Source: an uncultured Butyrivibrio sp.
GTDB lineage: Bacteria; Bacillota; Clostridia; Lachnospirales; Lachnospiraceae
DNA length: 53,005 bases
Assembly: GCF_947169445.1 (NCBI RefSeq)
Contig: NZ_CAMVPU010000026.1
Span: forward strand, 1 to 53,005
Direction of reading: 5' to 3'
How positions within the stretch are numbered: position 1 is the stretch's first letter; each line of letters starts with the position of its first letter. This document shows, one piece after another, positions 18,072 through 27,167 of the stretch. A program made the position numbers and the translations under genes. The notes beneath the pieces were generated by a model. It saw only the letters and a list, made by a program, of their open reading frames with translations. It had not been told where the DNA came from and searched no databases.

Positions 18072-18872
18072 ATGAAAAACAAAATAATGAATAAACTTCG
18101 CTCCGAGAAAGGGGCGTCAATAACATTTGCACTTCTCTTGTTCCTTGTATGTGCAGTTTTATCTTCCGTTATCCTTGCAGCGGCAACGGCAGCAGCCGGA
18201 AGAATGAGTAAGATCGCTGAATCAGATCAGAGATATTATGCTGTTACAAGTGCAGCTGAGCTGCTTAAGGATCTTTTGGATGGGAAGAGCGTGTCAGTTG
18301 TAGGACTAAAGGAAACACAGGTGACAACTGTTTATAAGGATGGAGCAAAAATAAGCGAGACTCCAGGATCGCCATCTGTCAAGACATACGTTGTGGATGG
18401 CAAAAAGGCAGCTGACATAGATAAAGCCATTGATTGTGTGGATGGAAATCTTATAACAAATGCTTCTTCAAAAGATACAATATCTGAGATTGTTGCATGT
18501 AATGTGAATTTTGATTCTGCCGGAAAATTTAGTGAAATTACCCCTATTAATAAAAAGGAATTAACTCTTGATTCCAATCTGGGCAGTTCGTATTACTTTC
18601 TTACGACCACGATTAATGAAAGCATGGATGGTAATGGAAGCTTAACCTTTGATATTTTTAATAAATATAAGTCTTCGGGGGTAGAAAGTGCTGAAGGGAG
18701 CAAGTTTACAGCTCACATGGTATTTGGCGTCAATATGAGTATTACCAAAAGGCTTCAGACTGAGGATGTTTCCTCTACACCGGGTGCTGATGGCAGCTTG
18801 AGCGTGGTCACTAATGAAATAGAGATGAACATAGTTACACTGACCTGGACTTTGACAGGAATTAGCTTTTAA
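18072..18872 (+). CDS. PilX-like minor pilin without Glu5
   Basis: This 266-residue protein has a basic N terminus ending in SEKG, then about 25 hydrophobic residues and a helix with AESDQRYYAVTSAAELLKDLL, the look of a PilX/GspK-type pilin. After Gly the mature sequence would start ASITF, so Glu5 is replaced by Phe. I chose ATG 18072, which has AAGGAG at 18058-18063 with 8-base spacing; the in-frame TTG at 18066 is too close to that site. It lies 67 bases after the giant adhesin and starts a run of four pilin-like genes, so the group probably forms the tip complex. Confidence 0.7.
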   Translation: MKNKIMNKLRSEKGASITFALLLFLVCAVLSSVILAAATAAAGRMSKIAESDQRYYAVTSAAELLKDLLDGKSVSVVGLKETQVTTVYKDGAKISETPGSPSVKTYVVDGKKAADIDKAIDCVDGNLITNASSKDTISEIVACNVNFDSAGKFSEITPINKKELTLDSNLGSSYYFLTTTINESMDGNGSLTFDIFNKYKSSGVESAEGSKFTAHMVFGVNMSITKRLQTEDVSSTPGADGSLSVVTNEIEMNIVTLTWTLTGISF

Positions 18873-18896
18873 TCATAAAAAGAGAGGCAGTACATA

Positions 18897-19232
18897 ATGA
18901 CAACTCAAAAGCTTGAAAAAAAACTAAATAGCCAAAAAGGTGAGTCTTTGACTGAAACTCTTGTTGCTCTTCTTATATCAGCCGTTGCACTTGTGATGCT
19001 GGCGGGGGCAATTACAGCTGCCGGTCATGTGGTCACCAGAAGCAAGGACAAGCTTGATGCTTATTACCTGAATAATGAAGATCTGGTCAAGAGAAATGCA
19101 GGTGGAAACATAACAACTTCCACCGGGAATATGACAATAACAGGTAGCGACATAAGTATTCCTTCTTATGCAGTTACATTTTATAACAATGGAGAATTTG
19201 GCAAATATCCCGTGGTTGCTTATAAAAAGTGA
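18897..19232 (+). CDS. Minor type IV pilin-like protein
   Basis: This 111-residue protein carries a prepilin-type segment KGESLTETLVALLIS: Gly at -1, Glu at mature position 5, then a hydrophobic helix. The residue after the cleavage point is Glu rather than the usual Phe. The globular part is short (about 60 residues). An AGAGAGG site precedes the ATG. Its position between the PilX-like and the next prepilin gene suggests a PilV/PilW-type minor pilin of the priming complex. Confidence 0.75.
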   Translation: MTTQKLEKKLNSQKGESLTETLVALLISAVALVMLAGAITAAGHVVTRSKDKLDAYYLNNEDLVKRNAGGNITTSTGNMTITGSDISIPSYAVTFYNNGEFGKYPVVAYKK

Positions 19233-19294
19233 GTTCGAGGTATAAGCAAAGCCTATAGTGCAGGAATCAAACAGTAAAGAGAAAAGAGAAAGTG

Positions 19295-19846
19295 ATGGCT
19301 AACCTAACGACAATCATAAAGAAAAAACTTCATAGCAAAGCCGGATTTTCACTGACAGAGCTTCTTGCCACGGTTATTATCCTGCTCCTGGTATCTTCGA
19401 TTGTTGCAACGGGTATTCCTGTCGCAAGGGATGCTTATGAGAAAGTTGTGATTGCATCTAACGCTGAGATTTTGCTTTCATCAACTATTACTACCTTGAG
19501 AAATGAGCTGGGAACAGCCAAAGATGTAGAGATATCTTCTAATGAAATTACTTACTACAATCCTTCGAGAAGCGCTCTTGCTAAGATTTATGTGGATTCA
19601 GGTACAAAAGACATTATGTTTGTAAGATACCTTAGCGATGGTTCAGGGCAGTGGTACAACGAAGGAACAGCACCAACGCTGCTTATGTCTACTAAGACAG
19701 CTACCAAGGAACTGTACATTACATACACATCTGTGACATATTCAGATGGTGTTGTTACTTTTGATAATCTGTCTGCCAAAAAAGAGTCGGATCAGACGGA
19801 GCTGGCAAAGCGTGAACACGTATCTATACGAGTTATAGCGGATTAA
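19295..19846 (+). CDS. Minor type IV prepilin
   Basis: The leader ends in SKAG and the mature protein begins FSLTELLATVIILLLV, a canonical class III signal with Glu5. The 183-residue protein continues with the usual long alpha1 helix and a globular domain of about 120 residues. GTG 19292 is in frame just before ATG 19295; the purine-rich site AAGAGAAAG serves either. Neighbours on both sides are also pilin-like, consistent with a pseudopilus-like tip assembly. Confidence 0.85.
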   Translation: MANLTTIIKKKLHSKAGFSLTELLATVIILLLVSSIVATGIPVARDAYEKVVIASNAEILLSSTITTLRNELGTAKDVEISSNEITYYNPSRSALAKIYVDSGTKDIMFVRYLSDGSGQWYNEGTAPTLLMSTKTATKELYITYTSVTYSDGVVTFDNLSAKKESDQTELAKREHVSIRVIAD

Positions 19847-19924
19847 ATATCAGGGGGACAGTTTTAGAAATATTGCTGGTTACTGGAGTTTTTTTAAAGA
19901 CTAACAGTAATATGTGGGGTGCCT

Positions 19925-22243
19925 ATGAATAAACTGAAACGAAGAAATGGTTTTACACTAGCTGAAGTTCTTATGGTAGTGGCCATCATATTGATTCTTA
20001 CCGGTGTGGCTTTTATTGCCGTGCACAGATATCAGCGCTCTCTTGGTCAGGTTGAACGAGATGGTATAGCCAAAGAGATTTTTGTGGCTGCACAAAACAA
20101 TCTGACAGCACTGTACGGTGAAGGGTATCTGGGGCATACTATGGCTGAAGGCACAGCATCAGATCCATTTTTTGGAACTCTGGATAATTCGGATGCTACT
20201 AAAAAAGGTGTCTACTACGTTGATAGTAGTACCTTGGATTCTTCAATTCTTTCGCTGATGCTTCCTTTTGGATCAATCGATGAAACTGTACGTACAGGTG
20301 GAAACTATATTATCAGGTACCAGAAGGATACGGGACTTGTGATGGACGTATTCTTCTGTTCGAAGGGAAATCAATTCGGCTCTTTTAACTATGACCTGAA
20401 ATCAAGTGATTTTGCGAATGTAATGGCACTTATAGGAGATGATGCTGAAAATAAGGGTAAACGTCGTACGTTTGAAAATGGCGATAATTCTATTCTTGGC
20501 TGGTACGGCGGAACTTCGGCAGAGGTTCTTCCAACTTTGGTTCTCAATCCGCCTAATATAAAGGTTTATAACGAAGAAAAACTGTATGTTGAGGTGGAGG
20601 ACACCAATTACAACAAAGCGAATGGGAAAATAAAGCTTATAGTCAAGGGACTATCAAGTGATGCTCAGATGGAACTGGTGCTGGATTCTGCTGATACGAG
20701 AGTCAAGACAATTATATCCGGTGGAGAGCGCAAATATACGATCATTCTGGATGATATAACAACTTCGGGAATGCATTTTGCGAATATTACTGAAGGAACA
20801 TCCACTACTCGGGCAGTGACGGGAGCATTTATTCCGGGAGAAGATATTCAGATTCAGGCTGTGGCTTACAGCTCTACTGAGCTTGCCAATATTGCCTACA
20901 GTGCAACTGTAAGTGAAAATAGTCTGTTTGATTTTTATGATCCTTCCGGAACCGGTACTGTATACATCAGTAACATGAGACATCTCGAGAACCTGGATAA
21001 GTCTACTAATAATACTATTTCAGGAGTTGGAATCACGTTCCAGACAGCAGAGCAGATAAGTAACCTTGATTGGGAGGAGTTTCGCACTAACATAAGCATT
21101 ATTGAAAGTACGAAAGAAAGCACTGCCAGAGAGGCCTCGATAGTAAATGTACATTATGTTAATAGTATTGGCGCAGCTGCAACGGATGCGGGCTGCTATA
21201 TGCCGATAAATGTCAATTACTCTTTTACCTATGACGGCAAGAACCATAGTATTTCTAACGTCAAGGTACAAAATGTAGCGGACGCAGGATTGTTCGGCTC
21301 GATCGATTCCGGTAATACGGTAAAAGACCTTGAGCTTTTGGATTTCTCCATTACAGGAAATACCAGGGCAGGCGCACTGGCAGCAGCTACTTCGTCAGGC
21401 GTGACAGTCTCAAATGTTATGGCCAGATGCACAGTCGTTGGTAATGCCTATGCGAAAAAGATTGTTGCTCCTACCGCCGGTGGTCTTATAGGAAGCGCCG
21501 GTGGAACAGTTGAGTACAGCGGAGCAGCTATGATAGTAGAAGGAAGCACTACAGCAGGGGGACTTATCGGAACCAGCAGTGCTACAGTCACCGGGTGCTA
21601 CGCAAGTGGGCATACCATGAACGGCTCCTATAAAGAGTGGCTTGAAGGGCCTCCAGTTCATAATTCAGATGTCAGCGGAGGCAAAGTTGGTGGCTTTGTG
21701 GGAACTATAACTGGAGGAACTATCAGTAATAGCTATACCACTTGCTCTGTAGATGGTGGAACAGCAGGTGGCTTCGCTGGAACAGCAAGCGGTGGCACCA
21801 TAAGTAATTCCTACTCGACAGGCCTTGTAAAGTCGACCGGTACCAAATATGCTTTCCTTGGCAGTGGCTCAGCGACCCTTACAGGAAACCACTATTATAG
21901 CATTATAAATGAAGTAGAAACGTCGGATATCAATTGGGATAAAGTGTACGAGCTCATGCCGCCATATGCTGGTTATAATCCTGAGTCTGCTTCCGATTTG
22001 AATAAGATAAAAGCAATTGATTACGATCTTACGACCTACAGCGACTTTGTTGGAAACACCTGGTACGCAGCTAAAGCTTATGATTCCGCGCTCGTACAGT
22101 ATTATGGCGGTAAGTATGATCTTAAGAACGTGCGGCAGCTATGCGGAGCTGCAGGTATCGAAGAGACTATTTGGGCAAAGAGATTTGTCTCCGTGCATTA
22201 TGGCGACTGGCCTGCACCGGAGCTGCTTACAATAAACGAATAA
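19925..22243 (+). CDS. Large prepilin fused to a GLUG-like repeat domain
   Basis: The N terminus has a canonical prepilin motif (RRNG, then FTLAEVLMVVAIIL, Glu5 present) followed by a pilin alpha1 helix. The 772-residue length is about five times a normal pilin. A middle region of beta-rich sequence (about 200-480) is followed by Gly-rich repeats (about 516-640: AGGLIGSAGGTV, TAGGLIGTSSATV, VGGFVGTITGGTISNS, AGGFAGTASGGTISNS) resembling GLUG motifs of surface beta-helix proteins. It is thus a pilin carrying an adhesin-like domain. ATG 19925 with the GGGG site at 19916-19919 is preferred to GTG 19919. Confidence 0.82.
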   Translation: MNKLKRRNGFTLAEVLMVVAIILILTGVAFIAVHRYQRSLGQVERDGIAKEIFVAAQNNLTALYGEGYLGHTMAEGTASDPFFGTLDNSDATKKGVYYVDSSTLDSSILSLMLPFGSIDETVRTGGNYIIRYQKDTGLVMDVFFCSKGNQFGSFNYDLKSSDFANVMALIGDDAENKGKRRTFENGDNSILGWYGGTSAEVLPTLVLNPPNIKVYNEEKLYVEVEDTNYNKANGKIKLIVKGLSSDAQMELVLDSADTRVKTIISGGERKYTIILDDITTSGMHFANITEGTSTTRAVTGAFIPGEDIQIQAVAYSSTELANIAYSATVSENSLFDFYDPSGTGTVYISNMRHLENLDKSTNNTISGVGITFQTAEQISNLDWEEFRTNISIIESTKESTAREASIVNVHYVNSIGAAATDAGCYMPINVNYSFTYDGKNHSISNVKVQNVADAGLFGSIDSGNTVKDLELLDFSITGNTRAGALAAATSSGVTVSNVMARCTVVGNAYAKKIVAPTAGGLIGSAGGTVEYSGAAMIVEGSTTAGGLIGTSSATVTGCYASGHTMNGSYKEWLEGPPVHNSDVSGGKVGGFVGTITGGTISNSYTTCSVDGGTAGGFAGTASGGTISNSYSTGLVKSTGTKYAFLGSGSATLTGNHYYSIINEVETSDINWDKVYELMPPYAGYNPESASDLNKIKAIDYDLTTYSDFVGNTWYAAKAYDSALVQYYGGKYDLKNVRQLCGAAGIEETIWAKRFVSVHYGDWPAPELLTINE

Positions 22244-22270
22244 CATTTTACCGACTAAGGGGGAACTATC

Positions 22271-23560
22271 GTGGAAACCAATTATTTGAATGACGTTATT
22301 GCTTCATATTCTTTTGACTATAAGTACGCAGGATGGAGCGAGATAAATGAAGATCTCCTTCAGGATGACAACACTCCGCCTGAAATTCTGGACATGCTGT
22401 ATGAAGATAACAAGGCTAATCCTCGTATCCTTCGTGCGTTGGCGGTTCATCCCAAGGCTTCGCCTCAGCTGATAAAAACGCTTTCAACTGATATCAACGA
22501 TGCTGTCAGGTGGGGAGTTGCGGACAATAAGGCAAGTTCACCGGATATTCTGGAAATTATGTCAATTGATTCTGTTCCGGTCATTCGTTACCGTGTGGCA
22601 AAAAATGCTCATACTCCTGTCAGAATCTTGGAAAGACTTGCCGGGGATGACAACACCATGGTTCGAAGCGGCGTGGCATCCAATGAAATTACTCCTGTCG
22701 AAGTTCTCATGAAGCTTTCAGCTGATCCGGAAGTTGAGGTGCGTCTTGAACTGGCCAAAAACAAGATGGTTTCATCTGATATTCTCGAGAAGCTTTCAAG
22801 CGATGGTAATGATGAAGTACGAGCTGCAGTAGCCGAGAATCCAAACGTTTCTGCCCAGGTTCTGGAGAACTTGGCAAAAGACAGAAATGCAGACGTAAGG
22901 GAAAAAGTAGCCAAGAATAATAGCACTCAAGTAACTACTCTCCGTGATCTCTTGGACGACCCTGAGGCAGCAGTACGAGAAGGCGTGGCCCGTAACAAGA
23001 ATACGCCTATGGAATACCTGGACAAGCTTGCCGGCGACACAAAGCAGACCATCAGGACCTGCGTAGCACAAAATACCGGTGCTTCCAATGAAATCCTGGA
23101 ACTCCTTGCAGGCGATGGTGATGCCTATGTAAGAAAAGCCGTTGCCAATAATCAGAAGACTCCATCTGAGGTTTTGACTCGCCTTGCCAAGGACGAGGAC
23201 TGGCGAGTATGTGAGAATGTTGTCACCAACCAGAGCGCTCCTGCAAAAGTTCTTGAGTACTACTCAGATAACAAGGATACATATCTTCGAAAAGCTGTAG
23301 CCAGCAACAAAGGAACTCCTACTCAGGTTCTTTTAAAGCTTTCCGACGATAAGGACTGGATGGTAAGAGAGAACGTGGCCAAGAATGAGAACGCTCCGTT
23401 GGAAGCTCTCATGAAGCTTGTAGACGATTCCGACTGGAGAGTAGCCAAGGTAGCCGTCAGAAATAAGCAGATGACCAGCGACGCCCTAAAGACCCTAACC
23501 GGCAGTAAAAATTTCCGTTTGAGATATAAGGCAAGGGTGGCACTATTATTTGCATCTTGA
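22271..23560 (+). CDS. Leucine-rich-repeat-variant (LRV/HEAT-like) repeat protein
   Basis: Most of the 429 residues (about 60-420) consist of roughly 15 repeats of 24 residues with the pattern LxxLaxDxxxxVRxxVAxNxxtp, as in LRV or short HEAT solenoids. There is no signal peptide or membrane helix, so the protein is probably cytoplasmic and acts as a protein-binding scaffold. It starts with GTG, preceded by AAGGGGG (22257-22263), 27 bases after the pilin-adhesin gene, so it belongs to the pilus operon. Its role is unknown; a regulator or assembly partner of the cytoplasmic pilus ring is one possibility. Confidence 0.8.
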   Translation: METNYLNDVIASYSFDYKYAGWSEINEDLLQDDNTPPEILDMLYEDNKANPRILRALAVHPKASPQLIKTLSTDINDAVRWGVADNKASSPDILEIMSIDSVPVIRYRVAKNAHTPVRILERLAGDDNTMVRSGVASNEITPVEVLMKLSADPEVEVRLELAKNKMVSSDILEKLSSDGNDEVRAAVAENPNVSAQVLENLAKDRNADVREKVAKNNSTQVTTLRDLLDDPEAAVREGVARNKNTPMEYLDKLAGDTKQTIRTCVAQNTGASNEILELLAGDGDAYVRKAVANNQKTPSEVLTRLAKDEDWRVCENVVTNQSAPAKVLEYYSDNKDTYLRKAVASNKGTPTQVLLKLSDDKDWMVRENVAKNENAPLEALMKLVDDSDWRVAKVAVRNKQMTSDALKTLTGSKNFRLRYKARVALLFAS

Positions 23561-23576
23561 ATTGATGAGCTTAAAA

Positions 23577-23631
23577 ATCCTGAATCATGTTCTCACGCAT
23601 CCGGCAGCGTAGTGCAGGATGCTGATTGGAT
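23577..23631 (+). ncRNA. Candidate structured RNA between the LRV gene and pilA
   Basis: The strand can fold as two stacked stems. The outer one pairs ATCC(tg)AATCA (23577-23587) with TGATTGGAT (23623-23631). The inner one pairs GCATCC (23597-23602) with GGATGC (23617-23622), extended by GCA/TGC around a GCGTAG loop. A 9-base bulge (TGTTCTCAC) lies on the 5' side. No T-run follows directly, though an A6/T8 palindrome lies at 23656-23675. It may protect or terminate the operon mRNA or act as a cis-regulator; no known class is recognised. Confidence 0.4.
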
Positions 23632-23814
23632 ACTACCCCAAATACTACCATAAAAAAGTGAAATTTTTTTTCGCAAAGGTATTAAGAAAAGGTGGATACG
23701 TGCCGATATAGGATGTGTAAGGGCAGAAGCATCTTCACAAATTGTATGAAATTGTGAAATAAAAATGCAAAATATGTCCTGAATATAAACGTAATATAAA
23801 AGATTTACACTTTG

Positions 23815-23843
23815 TTGAACGGATATTTTAGATGCGGTATAAT
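23815..23843 (+). promoter_or_regulatory. Strong sigma-A promoter of pilA
   Basis: TTGAAC (23815-23820) and TATAAT (23838-23843) are separated by exactly 17 bases. Transcription should start near 23850, leaving a leader of about 65 bases before the pilA ATG. This lets the major pilin be expressed separately from, and more strongly than, the machinery operon. Confidence 0.8.
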
Positions 23844-23914
23844 ATAAAAAAGAAAACTAAATTATACACACAAATTAGAAAATATCTTTTTAGGCTTTTG
23901 AAAGGAGGCAAATA

Positions 23915-24295
23915 ATGAAAAAATTTATGAGGAAGATGAGAGAAAGAAAAGGATTCACCCTGGCTGAGTTGCTGATCGTAGTAGCTATTATCGCAGTACT
24001 GGTAGCTATTAGTATTCCAATCTTTACAGCTCAGTTGGAGAAGAGTAAAGAGGCAACTGATATGGCAAATGTTCGTGCTGCGTATGCTACTTTGACAGCA
24101 CAGTATATTCAGGATGCTAAGGCTGGTTCGATTCAAGTTCCCGCTAAGCAGGGGCAAACAGGTTGGCAAACATCTGGAGGCGGTAAGTTGGAGACGATGG
24201 TTGATGGAACAATGGCAACTAAATCTTACAGTGCGAGAACAAGTGGTAATTATACTGTAAAGATAGATGCTAGCGGAGTTGTAACGGTACAATAA
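23915..24295 (+). CDS. pilA: Major type IV pilin PilA
   Basis: This 126-residue prepilin has a 12-residue basic leader ending in RKG and a mature start FTLAELLIVVAIIAVLVA, the classic class III signal with Glu5 and a hydrophobic assembly helix. An EKSKEATDMANVRAAYA helix and a small, Gly/Ser/Thr-rich C-terminal domain follow. It has an ideal AAAGGAGG ribosome-binding site, its own near-consensus promoter and a terminator, so it is the likely major subunit. No Cys pair is present. Confidence 0.93.
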   Translation: MKKFMRKMRERKGFTLAELLIVVAIIAVLVAISIPIFTAQLEKSKEATDMANVRAAYATLTAQYIQDAKAGSIQVPAKQGQTGWQTSGGGKLETMVDGTMATKSYSARTSGNYTVKIDASGVVTVQ

Positions 24296-24360
24296 ATTCG
24301 CTTTGTCCGGAAGAAATATTGCATATGTGTTAGTTGGGTATGCTATATGTAAATGTAAAA

Positions 24361-24397
24361 GAAAGAGCTTGGCAGTAATGCTAGGCTCTTTGTTTTC
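24361..24397 (+). terminator. Intrinsic terminator of pilA
   Basis: AAAGAGC-TTGGCA and TGCTA-GGCTCTTT form a stem with a short loop, followed by TGTTTTC. It separates pilA from the membrane-protein gene. Confidence 0.7.
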
Positions 24398-24463
24398 ATT
24401 AAAAAAAATATGGTTTATACTTAATTGTAGTATTCATATAATCATGGAAGGATTTATTATGTT

Positions 24464-27154
24464 ATGTCAAAAACTTTGACTAGAAAGAATCTGTTGCTGT
24501 TTTCATTCCTGCTACCATTTGTGCTCCAATTGTCGGTGTTTGCAGCATTAAGAATCATACCATTTGGAAATAGGGGACTTCTTTTTAGCGATGCTGCGGC
24601 ATATTCAATAAAAGGACTTATGAGTTTCCATCAGGTTATTGCGGGGAACAAGAGTGTTTTGTATTCTTTTTCCAATGGCCTTGGTGGAAGTAATATATCT
24701 TCTATAGGAGCTTTTTTATCACCGTACAGCTGGATTATGCTCTTATCAGGATGGGATTATATAGAGTTATTTTTTGCTGTTGCAGTAATGAGTGTAACAT
24801 CATTATATGGTCTTTCTATGATGTTTTTGCTTTGTGACATCTATGAAGTTCGTCTTTCTCATATTATTTTTTCTACATGCTATTCTTTAATGGGGTTTAG
24901 CGTTGTATATAATTATTGCGTTGGTTTTTTTTGTGGCCCATTGTGTTTACCATTGATGGCTTTAGGACTTAGGAAGATTTTTAGAGGAGATTCAGCACTT
25001 TTATACACTTTGTCTATTGCATATTGTGTTGCATGCAATATACAAATGGGGCTAATCATATGCGAATCTTCACTTTTATTTTTTGTGGCCCAATATGTGA
25101 TAGGTAAGAATATAAATAGAAAAACAGTGCTAATACGATATTCGCTTTTTTCCATTATTGGTGGGCTTTTAGCGGCGATATTTTGGGTGCCGGGGATACT
25201 TGCATTGTCAGGAGGGCGGGCAAGCCAAAATAGACTTACAGATTATTCTTTTGATGAGAATACACATATTTTGTTTATATTTTCTAGATTGTTTTCTGGT
25301 GCAGCATCAACTAGCCAAATTATTGATGGATTACCTGCTATTTTTTGCGGGATAATTACGGTTGCGCTAGTGATAATATACTTTTTGGATGGCAAAAATC
25401 AAAAGAAAAATAGGGCTATGTTTGGTATCACTCTTTTGATTTTACTTCTGTCTTTTTATATTAAGTTCTTTTCCACGCTCGTACATGGTAGTCATACTAA
25501 TTGGTTTAACTATAGAAATTCTTTTGTTTTTTCTTTTGTACTTTTAATAATAGCAGCATATGAATATGAAAGAATTGCTGAGGTAGAAGAAAAGGTTATT
25601 TGGTCTTCAGTGGTAATAATATGCATATCTACCATTATCATTTTTTCAAAAGATTACGAGTTCATTAGTGGTGGAAATATTCTGCTTGATCTTACGCTAT
25701 TATCGGTCATGATTGCTGGGATTATTTTTTATAGAAAACATCCGGAAGAATCGAATTTGACTATACTTACGTTGCTTGTTTTTGTTTGTACTAGCTTGCA
25801 GTTATATGTTAACTATTTTGTTTCTATGAATCGTATATATAATAGTGATTGGAGTGATTTAATTCGTTCAGTTACGGAGTATCAGGAGGGAATCAATAAA
25901 AAACTGCCACTTGTGCAGGGAATTACACAAGGCGATATTGATTTTTATCGTATGGAAGATGAATTCTCTTTTACAGGTTCAGGTATAGGCAATGATCCTA
26001 CTTTTTTTAATTACAATGGCATTGGCCAATCAAATCTATCTGTAAATAAGGAGATAGCATTGAGTGAGGCTAAGTATGGCATTTCATTTGCTAATGAGAT
26101 GTGGTGCTCTTATGATGCGGGGGTACCTGCAGCTATGGATTCTCTTTTGGGGGTGAAATACGTCATTTCTCCACGAAATCTTGAAAAGGAAAAGTTATAT
26201 AATTTGCTTTTAAAAGGCTTGTACGAGGAAGAGGGGGATATATATCAGAATCCCTATGCTCTTTCTATCGCAACACTTTCAAATCAAGAAATTGCTGAGG
26301 TAGATATTTCCAATATAAAGAATGTATTTGAGGTACAAAATGTTGTCTGGAAAGGATTGACGGGAGAAAACAAGGATTTATTTTTGGAAGAAAATGATGT
26401 GAAGTTAACAATGCATAATCCAACGGATGCTATTTCTATGGAAAAAAGAGATATGCTTAAGCTTTCTGATCTAACTTCTGCTACAGATAAAAAAGAGGAC
26501 GCGTCTAGTGGAGAAAAAGATGATTTGGCTACATCAGTTAGAAAGATAAGTACAGAATTAAATCCCGAGGAATATTTGTACAGTCCATATATAGAATATG
26601 AATTTGTAGCAAAGAGAACAGGACCGATATACCTCTATGATAGCGCTGCATTTGTTGAAGACAGTGGAACGATGGAGGATGTACTACAGTATGTGGGATA
26701 TTTTAATGAAGGGGATACCGTAGTTGGAAGACTTGTTTTTGGATATACAATAACCTCAGAAGTATTCGTAGCTACCGGCCAGGGGTTATATATTGCTTAC
26801 GCTGATATGGATACCTTGGCAGAATATTCGGAGCAGATCAATGCCAGGGAAGCTACTATTGAGAAAATTAAAGATCATTACTTGAAGGGTTATGTAAATG
26901 CAACAGATAATCAGAAATTGTTATTTACGATTCCTTACCAAAAAGGATGGACACTTTGGGTTGATGGAAAGGAGATCGAATTAGAGAAGACATGCAATTT
27001 GTTTATGTCAGCAGATGTTTCTCCAGGAAAACATGTTTATGAATTGAAGTTTTGGCCACCTGGACTGACAGTTGGCATAATAGTTAGCATGATAGCATTG
27101 ACTGCTTTGGTATGTGGATGCGGATATGAAGCAGTGAAGAAAAATGTTAAATAA
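24464..27154 (+). CDS. YfhO-family large membrane protein (GT-C-like)
   Basis: The 896 residues start with about 12-13 hydrophobic segments (10-450) and continue with a large extracytoplasmic region (about 450-860) and one C-terminal membrane helix (about 868-888). This and the N-terminal motif FGNRGLLFSDAAAY followed by FSNGLGGSN match the YfhO family, whose members are linked to glycosylation of lipoteichoic acid or other surface glycans with lipid-linked sugars. The acidic residue in the first outer loop is the likely GT-C active site. GGAAGGA lies 11 bases before the ATG. A TTTATA-17-TATAAT pair at 24414-24442 would start transcription inside that site, so it is doubtful. Pilin glycosylation is a speculative link. 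Confidence 0.8.
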   Translation: MSKTLTRKNLLLFSFLLPFVLQLSVFAALRIIPFGNRGLLFSDAAAYSIKGLMSFHQVIAGNKSVLYSFSNGLGGSNISSIGAFLSPYSWIMLLSGWDYIELFFAVAVMSVTSLYGLSMMFLLCDIYEVRLSHIIFSTCYSLMGFSVVYNYCVGFFCGPLCLPLMALGLRKIFRGDSALLYTLSIAYCVACNIQMGLIICESSLLFFVAQYVIGKNINRKTVLIRYSLFSIIGGLLAAIFWVPGILALSGGRASQNRLTDYSFDENTHILFIFSRLFSGAASTSQIIDGLPAIFCGIITVALVIIYFLDGKNQKKNRAMFGITLLILLLSFYIKFFSTLVHGSHTNWFNYRNSFVFSFVLLIIAAYEYERIAEVEEKVIWSSVVIICISTIIIFSKDYEFISGGNILLDLTLLSVMIAGIIFYRKHPEESNLTILTLLVFVCTSLQLYVNYFVSMNRIYNSDWSDLIRSVTEYQEGINKKLPLVQGITQGDIDFYRMEDEFSFTGSGIGNDPTFFNYNGIGQSNLSVNKEIALSEAKYGISFANEMWCSYDAGVPAAMDSLLGVKYVISPRNLEKEKLYNLLLKGLYEEEGDIYQNPYALSIATLSNQEIAEVDISNIKNVFEVQNVVWKGLTGENKDLFLEENDVKLTMHNPTDAISMEKRDMLKLSDLTSATDKKEDASSGEKDDLATSVRKISTELNPEEYLYSPYIEYEFVAKRTGPIYLYDSAAFVEDSGTMEDVLQYVGYFNEGDTVVGRLVFGYTITSEVFVATGQGLYIAYADMDTLAEYSEQINAREATIEKIKDHYLKGYVNATDNQKLLFTIPYQKGWTLWVDGKEIELEKTCNLFMSADVSPGKHVYELKFWPPGLTVGIIVSMIALTALVCGCGYEAVKKNVK

Positions 27155-27167
27155 TTAGACTAATGTA

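Noticed and set aside
24414..24442. TTTATA-17-TATAAT as the promoter of the YfhO-family gene.
   Set aside because: The predicted start of transcription falls inside the ribosome-binding site, so it was only mentioned in the gene entry.
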